Assembly: GCA_019426215.1 (NCBI GenBank) | Contig: CM033394.1 | Coordinates: 18,682,195-18,746,194 of the forward strand | DNA length: 64,000 bases | Reading direction: 5' to 3' | Origin: Buddleja alternifolia | Lineage: Eukaryota; Streptophyta; Magnoliopsida; Lamiales; Scrophulariaceae | Position numbers and translations under genes: made by a program | Notes under the pieces: generated by a model | Database searches by the model: none | What the model saw: the letters and a program-made list of their open reading frames with translations, nothing else | What the model was told of the DNA's origin: nothing | Shown: in pieces, positions 9,352-20,540 of the stretch | Layout of the letters: each line of letters begins with the position of its first letter | How positions within the stretch are numbered: position 1 is the stretch's first letter

Positions 9352-10021
9352 TCCCTTAGCCCTGAGACGGGAGAAGAGTAAATTTGATCAAGTCTTAGAA
9401 AATTTATAGAAAGTGAAGGTTAATGAGCCCTTTGTCGATTCTATTTCCCAGATGCAATGTATTTCCAAGCTGTCCATGGATATTTTAATGAATAGGAGAT
9501 CGTGGGAAGAAGTAAATGCGAGTTATCCGGAAGTCTGCTCGGTGATTACTCTTGCGGATCTGTCAACGTGATATAAAGACCCAGGACTTTTATTCATCTT
9601 GTGCACCATAGGAGAAACAAAGTTGGATCATGTTATTCTGGACGAGGAAAGCAGATATAATCGACTTCCTTACACATGGTTTAGAAAGTTGGGATTTGAT
9701 GAGTTAAAGACAACATCAGTGAGAGTAGAACTCGAAAACAAATCTCTCAAACACTTGAAGGGAGTTGTCAAGAATGTGCTTGTAAAAGTCGACAAGTATC
9801 ACTTCCCAGTTGACTTTGCAACTTGTGAGATGAGCGATACCATTAAAGCACCCCTGATCCTAGGAAGACCTTTCCTAGCCACTAGTAAGGCCACACTTGA
9901 TAAGGTAAATGGTAAGTTAGTCCTGAATATGGGGAGTAAAAGAATTAGTCTTAACGCGTTCAGAGAAAAACGCCATCTATATGCTAATCTGAATAATTCA
10001 AAATTAGACACAGTTAATTGA
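9352..10021 (+). pseudogene. Athila gag-pol remnant covering the protease region
   Basis: The readable frame parallels residues about 600-790 of the intact Gag-Pol at 21571-27120: RREKSKFDQVLENL, then MDILMNRRSWEEVNASYPE, then CTIGETKLDHVILDEES, and finally [30 protein letters not shown], which matches the other copy closely. The catalytic Asp-Ser-Gly-Ala of the protease is replaced by DEESRY, so catalysis is lost. Two in-frame stops lie in the first half; from 9599 the frame is open for 140 residues. Everything from RT to integrase is missing between here and the accessory ORF. Confidence 0.75.
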
Positions 10022-11012
10022 GTGTTGAGAAACTACAGGAACATTTTTCAGATGATCCCTAAAAAATGAGCCATAACGAATTTAAAAAGAAATTGTTGGG
10101 ATATTGTCTAAATGATACTGTGCAATCATTGCCTACAATCGGTATTGGAAATCAATTTATTTCAGAAACTGACAGGAACGTGGACAAGTCATGCAGCCCA
10201 TGTCGTGAACCTCTCTGCAACCCAAGCGTCTTTGATTTTTGCTTTTGTGTTTTTTTCCTATTTCATTTTAGTTAGTTTGTTTTCTCTTTTGATTCTTTCT
10301 TTTGTGTGTTTTGCAGATAGAAGATCCTAGGCATGATACGACATCATCCAGTTAATGCTTGGGAGTGTGCTGAACCTTTTTGAAACAATAAATTTTTCAC
10401 AATTGACGTTCGAATGTGAGCATATCCACGTTTGGGCATAAATTTATTTCCACATCTGAACGTGGGTGGTCTACAACGTTAGAACGTCGAGTTAAATTTT
10501 GAAAAAAATATATAAAGGTCAGATTTTTAAGTTTGACCCCTCATTTACCCAAAACGTTCGAGCACAGTCAGAAAAACCTTAAACTCCCAAATTGTCATTC
10601 TATCAAAACTCTTCTTTCAAAAACTTTACATCTTTGCTAAATTGACCACATCACCACCACTCCATCAATCACCACCACCGCTAGCATCAGTTACGCCGCC
10701 ATTTTCGCCAGAACAGACAAAGAATTGCTCGACCAATTGCGACGTCCGAACGTGAATCATGCAACGTCCAGACGTGGATATTCCATTTCTGAAAGTTTTT
10801 CTGAGGTGAGTGATTGGCTAAACTTCTTGTGCAAAAATTTGATTTTGAAGCTGTGTGAGTCTTGTGTGCTGTTGATACATTGTTGGGCAATTGTTTCTGA
10901 GAAGTGTGGTGGATTGTTGTTAGGTTTTGTGTGTTGGTTCACAGTTTGCTCAGATTGTGGGCGTGGTTGCTGAATTTGGGGGTGTTAGTCGCTCTGTTGG
11001 GTTACAATTTGT
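10022..11012 (+). other. Non-coding stretch between the protease remnant and the accessory ORF
   Basis: No gene recognised. It holds several copies of an AACGTTCGAACG-like motif (about 10407, 10460, 10485, 10552, 10741 and 10768) and T-rich or CACCA-rich segments. By position it replaces the pol domains found in complete Athila elements. Confidence 0.55.
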
Positions 11013-12242
11013 TTGGTAGTGAAAATGGTGATGACAATGGGAAGAGGAGCCATTAGTAGTTACTCTAGGAACCCCGATCCTATGCCGGAGGATATTCAGG
11101 GGTCGGAGACGAAGCAGCTGGATTACAGGCTTGATAAACTATTGGTGCACAGTATATATAGAAAGTTGACAGCTTGGTTTATCCACAAAGAACATCCGAT
11201 CATGGGTCGTTCCAAGTTAGTCTCGAATGTTATCCGATTCCACATGTTGGAGCCCTTCTATGAGGAGCCACACGTGATAGTGGTGCCATGGATCCACGAG
11301 TTCTATGCCCACGTGACTGAGATGCAGCGTAGACAGGCATATATGGACATGGATAGGATTCGGGTTAGAGGCACTGTGGTTGATGTGTCACGGGATAGCA
11401 TACAGTGCAGTGTTGGGTTAACAGTGCCAGATGAGTCCAAGTACACTATGATGACTGGGGATTCAGAATAGTATCAGGTGGATTTGGAGGAGGTTCGTGA
11501 GGTGATTGCTGTTGAGGGGTCCAAGTGGAGCCCTGTGGCGGTATTTTGGTATGAGTCGATTCGTCATTGCATTCATTCTACTACGAATAAGTCGGAAGTG
11601 ACGAGAGATAGAGCTATTTTGGTCTATGCCATTTTTCAGCACAAAAAGATAAACTTTCTGAACTTGATTCACAAAGCTTTGAGAGGGCATATTGTAAAGT
11701 TTGGAAAGGAGGAGGGGAAAGGAAAAAAAAAAGGAAAAGACGGCAAAGAAGAAGAAGACCCCATTTATCCTCTCGTCTTTGATTACAGCTTTGTGTAAGA
11801 CTGCCCAGGCACCAGAGTATAAGGATGATGTTTCTAAGGAGGGTGGTATTTTGATTCACTACTCCAAGACGATTAGAGCAGCCGTCGGGGGAAAGAGGAA
11901 GAGGACTTCACAGGCCAGCGTTCGATTTCTTTAGCAGCACCAACATCGACTGCAATGGATGAGCTGAGAAGGAACATGACTCATCTGCAAGGTCGCATAA
12001 CTGCATTAGAGGACACTTTTCATATGGGATTGTCGTTGACTACGGCTATTTCCCTGATGATGAGTCTGTACTAAAGACAGATAGATATAGAGTCAGACTT
12101 GTCTGCTAGTAGACCTATCTATGCCTATTCCCATACCTCGGAGTTCCACTGCCTTCCTACACCTACAAGTGATGATCATATATTCGATGAGGGTGATTTA
12201 GAGGAGAATGAGGATGATGATAATGCTGAGACTGATGAGTAA
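11013..12242 (+). pseudogene. Athila accessory ORF ('putative plant transposon protein' type), three breaks
   Basis: Homologous by eye to the 434-residue ORF at 19236-20540. Shared phrases include NKSEVTRDRAILVYAIFQ versus NRSEANKERATLIYAIMS, and LSSLITALCKTAQAP versus LPSLITALCKAAKVP. The first frame (11013-11468) ends in a TAG and reopens in the same frame (11478). A frameshift follows in the A-run near 11720, and another near 11935 leads to the acidic C-terminus (ENEDDDNAETDE) and stop at 12240-12242. The domain occurs widely in plant Athila-like elements and has no known activity. This ORF position is often called env-like, but I see no signal peptide or membrane helix. Its conservation in an element without pol is notable. 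Confidence 0.75.
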
Positions 12243-13872
12243 TGCTAGCCGGGACTTTTAATTGTCTGTTCTGTTTCTTTTTTGTTGTTTTAAGTTTTTA
12301 TTTTGTTTGGTTTTATTTTTGTTTTAAGGATGTATGTGAATGTTTTAATTATGGTTCTTATTATTGGATATTTTGATGCTTGGTTTGAGTTTTTCTATGT
12401 ATTGTAGTTTATTACTTTAATTGCTGGAGATGGAATACCATTGGAATTGAGCTTACCAGTGAACTTACATAGAAAACAAGTATAAGGAATTTAGGCTTGC
12501 TTTTCAGCATCCTAATCGGTAGTAATTCCTTCTCACTTTTATTTTCCACACTTTAGCTTATGCAATATTGGTGACAATGTTGAATTTAATTTTGGGGGTA
12601 CGGAAGTATTAAGAGATGCATGTTATGTGTTTTTGTTCAAGTTTGGGGGGGTTGCCAGTTTTTTTCTTGAAAAAAATGCTGCTTTGTTAAGGAAAATCAA
12701 GCATGAATTTTTTTTAGCCCTTCCTCTTAATGCATTGACATTGATTAACTTGAAAAAATGGCATGATTTCTTGAATAATATTAAATTTAATGGAATTTAC
12801 ATATCATTGAAATTGCTCGTGGGACCCTAGGCTAGATTTGATTTCCTTAGATGATTTACATCACAAATAAGTCGAAAGTAGAGGATTTTAGTGGATAACC
12901 ATCTTGAGACACTTAAGGAATTATTCCCAAAAATATTGACTTAGATTCTTTTATAAAGGTTATGAGTTGATTAGCTAATTTTGTTGCTTAATAAATGAAT
13001 GAATAGGGTTGAATTTTGGTATGACCATAGTGGTCAGGCTAATAGGTATTGGAGGTGAAAGTCACATGCCTATATACTATACTATTATGCTAATTTGAGC
13101 TAAGCTCAAGCCAAAGGCGTTTAATTGATTGCAAGATCTAGTTTTATTTCGTGGCCTTTGATATTCGAGTGATTAAATCCTTAGGAGTGTCTCTACACTT
13201 AATGCCCTAAAACTATCTAGTTTGGGAGTCATTGATCTAATGCTTCCTATATGGGTGCCATAGAAACCCTAATGGAATAGAACATTGCACATGGTTTAGA
13301 CTTGATAATTTTAATGGGAAGTTTCATTTGAGTTTAAAGTTGAATGTTTAAGATAATGAAATTTAAATGACTATAAAGTTTTCTATGATTCTTGAGCCTT
13401 GTGTTTAATCGAAAATTGATAGATATGGGATTAATGTTCAAAATTTGGTAAGGATGCCTCTTGACTATAATACTTTAGATTTATTTTCACTACACCCTTT
13501 GGAGGTCTTTACAAAATCTTGGTGTCACATGAGTAAAATTACTTGATATAATTATATATTTTTGAGCTTTAAAAAGGATGATTTTGGGCCATTGGTTTTG
13601 GTTAATTATGTTGATGTCTAATGATTTGGTTGGAATTGAAAATTTGTTGGATTTTGTGGCTATCTTATCTGCAAACTCTCACAAGACTATAGTCGTCCTT
13701 TTTGGGTAACATAAATGTTTAAAGGCTTATTACACATGCTAAGTGTAATCGTTTACTCCACGAAAGTGAGTTTATTCTTCAGTTTTTGTTTTTATCGATT
13801 TGGCAGTTGTTCTTGATCTTAATTCTATGATTTTCATTGCTTGAGGATAATCAACGTTTAAGTTTGGGGTGT
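12243..13872 (+). other. 3' untranslated region of the deleted Athila element, ending in the plus-strand primer
   Basis: No gene. It shares landmarks with 50640-51943: the 'acaatgttg...tttgggggt' box (about 12568-12600), 'tttagcccttcctcttaatgcattga', 'ggcctttgatattcgagtgatt', 'gtttactccacgaaagtgag' and the terminal 'aagtttggggtgt' (about 13859-13872), which is the G-rich plus-strand primer next to the 3' LTR. Over 1.6 kb of conserved non-coding sequence among relatives suggests a packaging or regulatory role, but that is inference. Confidence 0.7.
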
Positions 13873-13917
13873 TGATAGGGTTGAGATTTACGTGATTTTG
13901 TCCCATATATTTACCTA
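13873..13917 (+). repeat. Stub of the 3' LTR of the deleted Athila element
   Basis: TGATAGGG followed by about 36 more bases similar to the start of the 5' LTR at 8366, then similarity stops and CACTA subterminal repeats begin. The rest of the LTR would be expected beyond the far end of CACTA element 1, outside what I can recognise. Confidence 0.6.
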
Positions 13918-14130
13918 TTATAGTGGTTGTAACCGCTGTAATAGGGTAGGTTTTTATTTTTATTTTCAAATACTGTTACAGCGGTTCTGGACCGAACCAC
14001 TGTAATAGGTTTACCCTGTTACAACAGTTCGATCCAGAACCGCTGTAATATGTTTTACAGTTTTTTTATTTAATTTGTTTTTACCCTATTACAACGGTTC
14101 TGATGTGAACCGCTGTAATAGGTAATTTCC
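13913..14130 (-). repeat. Subterminal repeats at the 3' end of CACTA element 1
   Basis: Units such as tgttacagcggttctgg...gaaccactgtaatagg and tgttacaacagttcg...gaaccgctgtaata form short imperfect hairpins, the same family as the array at 56401-56726. In En/Spm-type elements, subterminal repeats are where the element's DNA-binding protein assembles. The outermost unit here reads tattatagtggttgtaaccgctgtaatag; the CACTA terminus itself is absent. Confidence 0.75.
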
Positions 14131-14389
14131 CACCCCCCCACCCTACTAATTTGGAACCTTCTTGTACAGTATATATTCAATAAACCAAAACAAACCAGAT
14201 CTCTGTGCAGTAAAACCAATTCAACGTAAACAACCAAAACCCAAAACTTCAATATAACCAATTCTTTCCTCCAACAAATGAGATCATGTGTTAATTTACA
14301 ATCAACTAATTAAATTACTCACAATTTAAATACAACAAATCAAATGACAATTTACAACAAGTCACAATGTACAAAAAATACATTAGCTG

Positions 14390-15933
14390 CTAAGAAAATG
14401 TAATGTGCCACTTCGCATCGTACTTCATCAATTTACTCTTGAGTATAGAAGGATTGAGAATCATGAAAGTACTGCAAGATACATATAGAGATTGCAAAAC
14501 CCAAATGACGTTTCATTTACCTACCAAAGGTTTAAGAACTTCAAAAGGGAAAAAAATTAAGTATTAATTTGGATTATACATAGCGCTGTTGGGATTATAG
14601 ATTGTCTGTGGCTAATAACCTCCTTCATAAATCTCATAACGAAATAGCCACAATCCACCTCGTTTGTCTGCCAGGGGCACTACGAAAGTAATCAAAGTTG
14701 TCTTTAAACACTAACTTCTTTATGAATAATTAATCTCTTGAAACTAGAAAACGCTAACCTTTATTTTAATCCAATTACGGGCCTTGTTTTTGGATTTCGT
14801 GAAATTGTTGTTGTGATTTGCACGAAATATGAGTATAGTCCTGTAAAAAAATACAAAAAACAAGAAAATATGTCCAAAACAAGCAATTATGTGAAATCTA
14901 GGAAGATATATACACTTTAAGAAAATATTAAATATAATGGATACATTAATTGAATGAAAAACTTACTGACTGATTTTTTCTGTCATCTCATCTCGGTAAT
15001 CCGGCTCACCATGCAAAGAATCCAGATAGTAAATGACTTCTTGAAATGGATCAATCGCAAGCAACAACCAATGTCCCCTAAAAAGCATTCAAAAGATAAG
15101 TTCAAAATTTGTTTTGCGTAACTAGTTTTACAAATTAAAGTTGAGCCTTTAGTAGCTCACCTGGTGTTGTAAGGTGCAAGAAATAACTTATTTATTTGTA
15201 CACTTTGTATCATAGCACGTGCTACGTACTACACTTGATCAATTTACGTGTCTATTCCCGCAGATATAGAATATGGGCTAAGGAACCCGAAAAAAACTTC
15301 TTTCTCTTTGGGGACCACGTAATTAAACCACAAAAACCTCAATGGAGTATAAAAAATAAATTTCGAGTAACGAAAATAATCAAAGTTCAGATGCAATAAA
15401 ATAATTAAAAATCTTACTTTATGCACTGTAATGAGAGAGACTCCTATATTTTCTTGACGCAGAAGGTGACAGATCTCCTCTTTCCCAATATACTCTGGGA
15501 ATGCAAAATTCATAATTCTTTCCTCGATGTCTATAGTGATTTGGCCATTAATAGACATCTTCTTTGTGTACTTTTCCAGAAATAAAAGGTCATTAGGGGG
15601 TCCATCTATTACAAGGTATGCACATCTGTCACCTTCACATGCTGACTTGGCCACTGGAGGTTTTGGTTTGACAGCTGAGTGCTTCGACGTCCCCGATTTC
15701 TGATTTTCAGATGATTTAGATGGTCCAAAAGACAGTTTAAGCAAAGAAAATAAAACATGAATGTTACACACCAAAGTATATTTAGTAACCTTAAAAAAAT
15801 GTTATAATTCATTAATGACTAGCTATTAATTACATACCTGTGCATCAGTGACAATGACAAGACTCGCTGGCCAAGCAACAAAAGTACCCAAAGAACTAGA
15901 AATGGTGAGCATTTCATCATTGAGAGGGATGGG
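14390..15933 (-). pseudogene. CACTA second gene, 3' exons: Ulp1-like (C48) cysteine protease domain
   Basis: Continuation of the gene at 28927-30640 after the Athila insertion. Exons readable on the minus strand include one ending in WPASLVIVTDAQ before a GT donor, one with FAFPEYIGKEEICHLL, then GHWLLLAIDP and IYYLDSLHGEPDY (15080-14968), and CPWQTNEVDCGYFVMRF (14700-14640). His (HW, about 15073), Asp (YLDSL), Gln (CPWQ) and Cys (VDCGYFV, about 14650) match the catalytic set of Ulp1/SENP-type deSUMOylating proteases. Such domains are known as C-terminal parts of plant CACTA and Mutator-like proteins, where their role is unclear. At least one exon has an awkward join near 15240, so I call it a pseudogene; insertion of 13 kb has in any case split it. 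Confidence 0.75.
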
Positions 15934-17603
15934 TGACACGCTAATAGCTAACGTGCTATGATAGCAAGTGCACTAGACGTGTGTAGTAATAAGTGGACAA
16001 AAAGTCCGGGTTGTCGAACCACAAGGACTTGAATTCTAGTTAATGATTTTCGATAAAAGATAAGACAATTAAAGTAAAGTGCAAGAAAAAGATTAAACAA
16101 ACGAAGAACCAAAGAGAAACGTACTATAGATTTAATCTCACGTATGATAAAATGACTAAGGCACATGCTACAACCGAATCTACTCGTCAATATATATGAG
16201 CTACTCTTCGAATTATTATACTCCTATTGCTTTGGTGGAAACTTCTAAATTAACTATTACCCGATGTCTCGGCACATAATAATCCTATGATTAATTGACG
16301 GTTCTTTAAACATGTCTATCCGAGAATCTAATAAAAAATCACGCATTAACGTTCTAGAGCTTCCCCGAACGAATCCGGCTAACAACACCCGGGAATCTTT
16401 ACCTATTTCTAGGGCAATTCCTCATTTGTTTCGGATGATGTGTTAATTCTCTTGCACCCTAATCTATTTTCTCTCGAACAACTAGATTAGGCAAGATAAC
16501 AAGCATATGGTGATCAAACACATGATTGGAATAAAAGCATAGAATTAACACACAAAGCAATAGGAGAATTAATACAAAGAGCAACTTCACATATATTGAT
16601 TCATAAATTTGGCCTTCACATGGCCTTAGTTCTACAATATTAGCCTCTCATCAAAGCCTTAAGAAAATCTAATACAAACATATACATACTCATGGAAATA
16701 AACATGTAAATGCAAATAATTAAAACTCCCTCAATTGATTGATGATGGATCTTTGCTCTCTTGATCTTCAATCCTTAGCTCCTCTCTCTTTGTTCCCCTC
16801 CAAAAGTGATGAAGAAATGGTGATGAATGATGATGAGTGAAAAGTGATGGCCAAAATGCCTCTCTCTCTCTCCTCCTCCAAGATGTCTCGGTCAATTGCT
16901 CCAAAAATGCCTTAAGAAGACCACCACAAATCAGCTCCTAGTGTGTGCCCCCCCCTAGTGTGTCCTCCACTACTCTTAAAGTGAGTAGTATAAAATTCCC
17001 TAAAGTAGATCTAGTAAGAAACATACTTATGACATCCCTCTCCTACATGTGATGACCTCTTGGCTTTAAATGTTCCATTCCCCCATCAAATGATGATCTT
17101 TTGGCTGAAAGGAATCAAATCTCGGATGTGGCCACGCCTAGGCGCGGGAATTATGGCGCTCGGGCGCCGTCAGCAGAATGTTGGGAGTATTTGCCTCTGT
17201 CTGGCGCAGTAATTGTATTTCCTTCATAACTCTCTCCACAAAACTCCGATTTGGATGATTCAAGTCCTCATTTGAAGCTAACACATAGTTCTACAACTTT
17301 GTAGAAGGAAACTTCATCCAATTCGGTCTCTAAACATACGGAAAAAGCGCTCGAACGTGGAAAGTGGTGTAGATACGGCGCCCGGGCGTGGGCAAGATGG
17401 CGCCTAGGCGTAGGGGTGCATAGCAATTTGGCCTAAACTTGTTTTATACGTCATTTTTCATCCCGTTCTTTGATTGTATCCATTTAAGACCTGAAATCAT
17501 TTAATGCACGAATTAAACGCACATGTGGCAAGAATCAAGCGATAAATGAACCTAAGACATACACGCAAAGGGGCTTAAAAACACGTAAAAATGCCTCTTA
17601 TCA
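15934..17603 (-). repeat. 3' LTR of the Athila-type element
   Basis: 1,670 bp, minus-strand ends TGATAAG and TGTCA. Nearly identical to 27255-28926. It contains two clusters of the GGCGCC-type palindrome (17140-17165 and 17370-17410) and a 'cactactcttaaagtgag' promoter-proximal stretch. A small open frame at 15948-16190 repeats in the other LTR and shows no domain, so I do not annotate it as a gene. Confidence 0.92.
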
Positions 17604-19235
17604 ACACCCCCACACTTATCAATTGATCGTCCTCGAGCAATAAGAGTTTTAAGATAAGGAAACATCATCAATCAAAGAGAGAAACAAAAAGAAAACTACC
17701 TAACTCACTTTCGTGGAGTAAACGGTTGCATTTAGCGAATGCAACAAGCCTTTGAACCTTTTAGTTACCTCAAAGGACGAGTTATAGTCTCGTGAGGGTT
17801 TGCAGACGATATACCCACAAAATCGAAAGATTTTCAACCCCGATCACTCAACGTAAATTACAATGATTAATAGCACACAATGGTATGAATTCATCTGTTT
17901 AAGCTCAAATTACAAATATATATACACATCACACATTTGCTCATGTTACGCCTTAACATTGAAAAGATCATCCTAAGGGTGTAGTGTAATAAATCTCAAG
18001 TATTATAGTCAAGTGGCATTCTTACCACTTTTCAAACATTAACCCATATTTATCAACTTTTGATTATTCACATGGTACGAGAATTGAATACAACTTCATA
18101 GCCACTTAAAAATTCATCACTTCATTCCACTTTCGGATTTATCTTATGCACTTTCAACTCAAAACATTAGAGGCTAGACCATGTGCAATGTTTGATCCTC
18201 TTAGGCTTTCTATGACACCCGTGTAACGAGCTTTAGGCCAATAACTCCTAAACCAGATGGCTTTAGGGTATCAAATGTGAAGACACTCCTAAGGGCTTAA
18301 TCGCTCGAGTGTCAAAGGCCACAAAATAAAAATAGGTCCTTATTCACTTAACACTTGCATTGGCTTGAGCTTAGCTCAAATTAGCAAAATAGTACAGTAT
18401 TCTAGGCATGGTGCTCTTCGCCCCCAGTATCTATTAAACCTGACTTTTTCAGTCATACCAATGTTCAACCTCTTTTTATTATTATTAAACACACAAAGTT
18501 AACGTTCTCAACTCATAACACATGTGAAAATTCTAAGTTGATATTTCCGGGATCAAGCCTTTAAGTGTTTCAAAATGATTGCCCACTCAACTCCTCTACC
18601 TTCGATTTAGGTGCATATGTGAATCATCTTAAGGTTAATCTAGTCTAGTTAGGATCCCATAAGCAAGGAACGATGTGTATAGCCATTAAAAATCAAATTG
18701 ATAGAGAAAACATACCATGTATTCAAATTAACCATACTCAATGCCTCAAGTGAAGGGTTGAAATTCTATCCAAAAAAAAAATAAATTAAAATTGCACACA
18801 TTTCACATGTAGAGGTACAGCACCCCCCCAAACTTGGACCGAAATATGTAAAACATGAATCAACATGACTATAATGGATCTAGTATACCCCCCCACACTT
18901 ATCATGAACATTGTCCCCAATGTTTGAAAAAGAGAAGGGCAAAGTACACGTCACCATAGGGAAGCTGAAAAGCAAACCCGAGTCCACTTAAGGCAATCTA
19001 GTCCACGGATGGCAATCACTGTGTCGATCACTACATAGGTAAACAAATGCTAGCCATACAGAGCATCAAACATTGGATAGAATAGAATAAAACAAAACGA
19101 GACAAACAAAAAATGAGAAACATGCATGGAAAGAAAACATCAAGCATCCAAACATAAAACATAAAATATCCAACAACCCAACAAAAGATATCCAAAAATA
19201 AAAAGGAACATGCATGGAAATAAAACAAGATAAGC
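17604..19235 (-). other. 3' untranslated region of the Athila-type element
   Basis: No gene. It begins (in element sense) after the accessory ORF, carries the 'attggggacaatgtt...tgggggg' box near 18890-18920 and landmarks shared with 12243-13872 and 50640-51943, and ends in the plus-strand primer (minus strand agtgtgggggtgt, 17604-17616) touching the LTR. Confidence 0.75.
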
Positions 19236-20540
19236 CTAATTGGTGGTGCCAAAACGGTCAATGTAATCCTCATCCGCTCCGCCGAGATCATCCAAATCAA
19301 TCAACGGGCTACCCTCATCATTATGAGCCTCATCATCACCTCCTTCAGGAACGAGAGCACCTGACTCGTGCATATCTGCGGGCTGCTGAGGCGGGGGGTG
19401 CGGGTAAGGTGGAGGAGCAGAATAATCAAACGGCCCCCAACCGACAAACGCATCATGCTCTACATAAGCACAAGTGTCGGACATGACCACCCTCATCTCA
19501 TCTCGCAACTCATCCCTCAATTCATCCTTTAATTGTCTAATGGCGGCGGCATCCATAGGTGGAAACTGTGGGGAGCTAGTAGAACAGGATGAAGACGGGT
19601 GATGCCTCTTGGAAGTAGCTGGTGGTGGAGGAGCCTGGGAGTCGTCATCTACCACGGTGAGATAAGAACCAGGAAGCTCAGTACGCTCCAAAGGAAATGT
19701 GGGAACCTTAGCCGCCTTGCATAAAGCTGTGATCAGTGACGGGAGAATGATGAGAATCTTCCGAGTGGGACCTTCTCCCTTTTGCTTAGCCAATTCTTTG
19801 TTAATCAACGGCCCTAACTCATTCTTCAACTTCCTAAAGTGGTCCGTCAAAGACTTGTGGATTACCCGGGCAAAGTCCACAGCTTTCTTGGACATAATAG
19901 CGTAGATGAGGGTGGCCCGTTCCTTGTTTGCCTCTGATCGATTGGTACTCGGTATTAAATTGAATCGGATGAAGTCGAGCCAGAAAGCAGCCTCGGGTAA
20001 TAGAGCCCTACGGGGGACATGAGCTTCTCCGGGTACCCATTCCCACCCTTCTCGGCCAATAACCCGCAAAATATCCGACAGGCTAACTCGGAGGCGCCCT
20101 GCATTGTAAAGAGTGGTGAACTCGCATGTCTGAGGGGTCGGGGTGCCTATGCTCTCCCTAATCTGTCTCAACTCATAATTGACATGTTTGCCCCGGACCA
20201 AAAGGGTAGTCCCCAGCCATCCTCGTGTCTCAATCTCATCATAAACCCCGGAGCTGAAGAATTCCAGGACCCAAGGAAGATGAATGGCCTCGGGCTTTTG
20301 ACAGAAAAACTGTAAGCGATGAAACTGTATCAATTCGTGCACAGAGGGCTGTCCCCAGGTGGTTAAATAGTGCTCCTTAATAAGGGTGCGGGGGGTGCTC
20401 AAACTTTGACACATAATTTGGACTTGGGGGTTTTCAAAACAGGTATTATCGGAAGTCTCGGGCTCATTAGAGGAACCCTCACCCACTTTTTTCTTACCCT
20501 TGGACGGTCTGTTGGTAGTTCTCGTCATTTGCAACAACAA
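19236..20540 (-). CDS. Athila accessory protein, 434 residues ('putative plant transposon protein' domain)
   Basis: Uninterrupted frame between pol and the 3' LTR, where Athila elements carry their so-called env-like gene. N-terminus basic and S-rich (TNRPSKGKKKVGEG). A globular core (about residues 45-290) includes HLPWVLEFFSSGVYDEI, IGREGWEWVPGEA and NRSEANKERATLIYAIMS, the profile of the plant-transposon domain that Pfam calls putative plant transposon protein. It is followed by a proline-rich stretch, a charged helix (KDELRDELRDEMR, about residue 345) and an acidic C-terminus (LIDLDDLGGADEDYID). No signal peptide or transmembrane segment is visible, so an envelope function is not supported. 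M5 is an alternative start. It is separated from gag-pol by about 1 kb, so a subgenomic or spliced RNA is likely needed. Function unknown. Confidence 0.85.
   Translation of the reverse strand: MLLQMTRTTNRPSKGKKKVGEGSSNEPETSDNTCFENPQVQIMCQSLSTPRTLIKEHYLTTWGQPSVHELIQFHRLQFFCQKPEAIHLPWVLEFFSSGVYDEIETRGWLGTTLLVRGKHVNYELRQIRESIGTPTPQTCEFTTLYNAGRLRVSLSDILRVIGREGWEWVPGEAHVPRRALLPEAAFWLDFIRFNLIPSTNRSEANKERATLIYAIMSKKAVDFARVIHKSLTDHFRKLKNELGPLINKELAKQKGEGPTRKILIILPSLITALCKAAKVPTFPLERTELPGSYLTVVDDDSQAPPPPATSKRHHPSSSCSTSSPQFPPMDAAAIRQLKDELRDELRDEMRVVMSDTCAYVEHDAFVGWGPFDYSAPPPYPHPPPQQPADMHESGALVPEGGDDEAHNDEGSPLIDLDDLGGADEDYIDRFGTTN

Larger units (their letters stand above)
8366..13917 (+). mobile_element. 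Deleted Athila-like Ty3/gypsy element (non-autonomous derivative)
   Basis: Order on the plus strand: short 5' LTR (8366-8652), tRNA-Asp-type primer site (8659-8676), decayed leader, a protease-region remnant (about 9352-10021), no RT, RNase H or integrase, the accessory ORF (11013-12242), a long 3' untranslated region ending in a G-rich plus-strand primer, and the first 44 or so bases of the 3' LTR (from 13873). The 3' untranslated region aligns by eye with those of the two other Athila elements in the window, especially 50640-51943. The 3' LTR breaks off at about 13917, where CACTA element 1 starts. It lacks pol and would need enzymes from a relative to move. Confidence 0.75.

Noticed and set aside
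11463..11859. Minus-strand frames over the accessory ORF remnant of the deleted Athila
   Set aside because: Antisense to recognisable accessory-protein sequence on the plus strand; no independent support.
15948..16190. An 80-codon frame present identically in both Athila LTRs (again at 27269-27511) as an LTR-encoded protein
   Set aside because: The identity follows from LTR duplication. The frame overlaps the R/U5 end, has no domain, and the nested Athila LTR does not keep it.
19236..20540. Calling the Athila accessory ORF a true envelope gene
   Set aside because: There is no signal peptide, no transmembrane segment and no glycoprotein-like cysteine pattern. Only its position recalls env, so the call is restricted to the plant-transposon domain.
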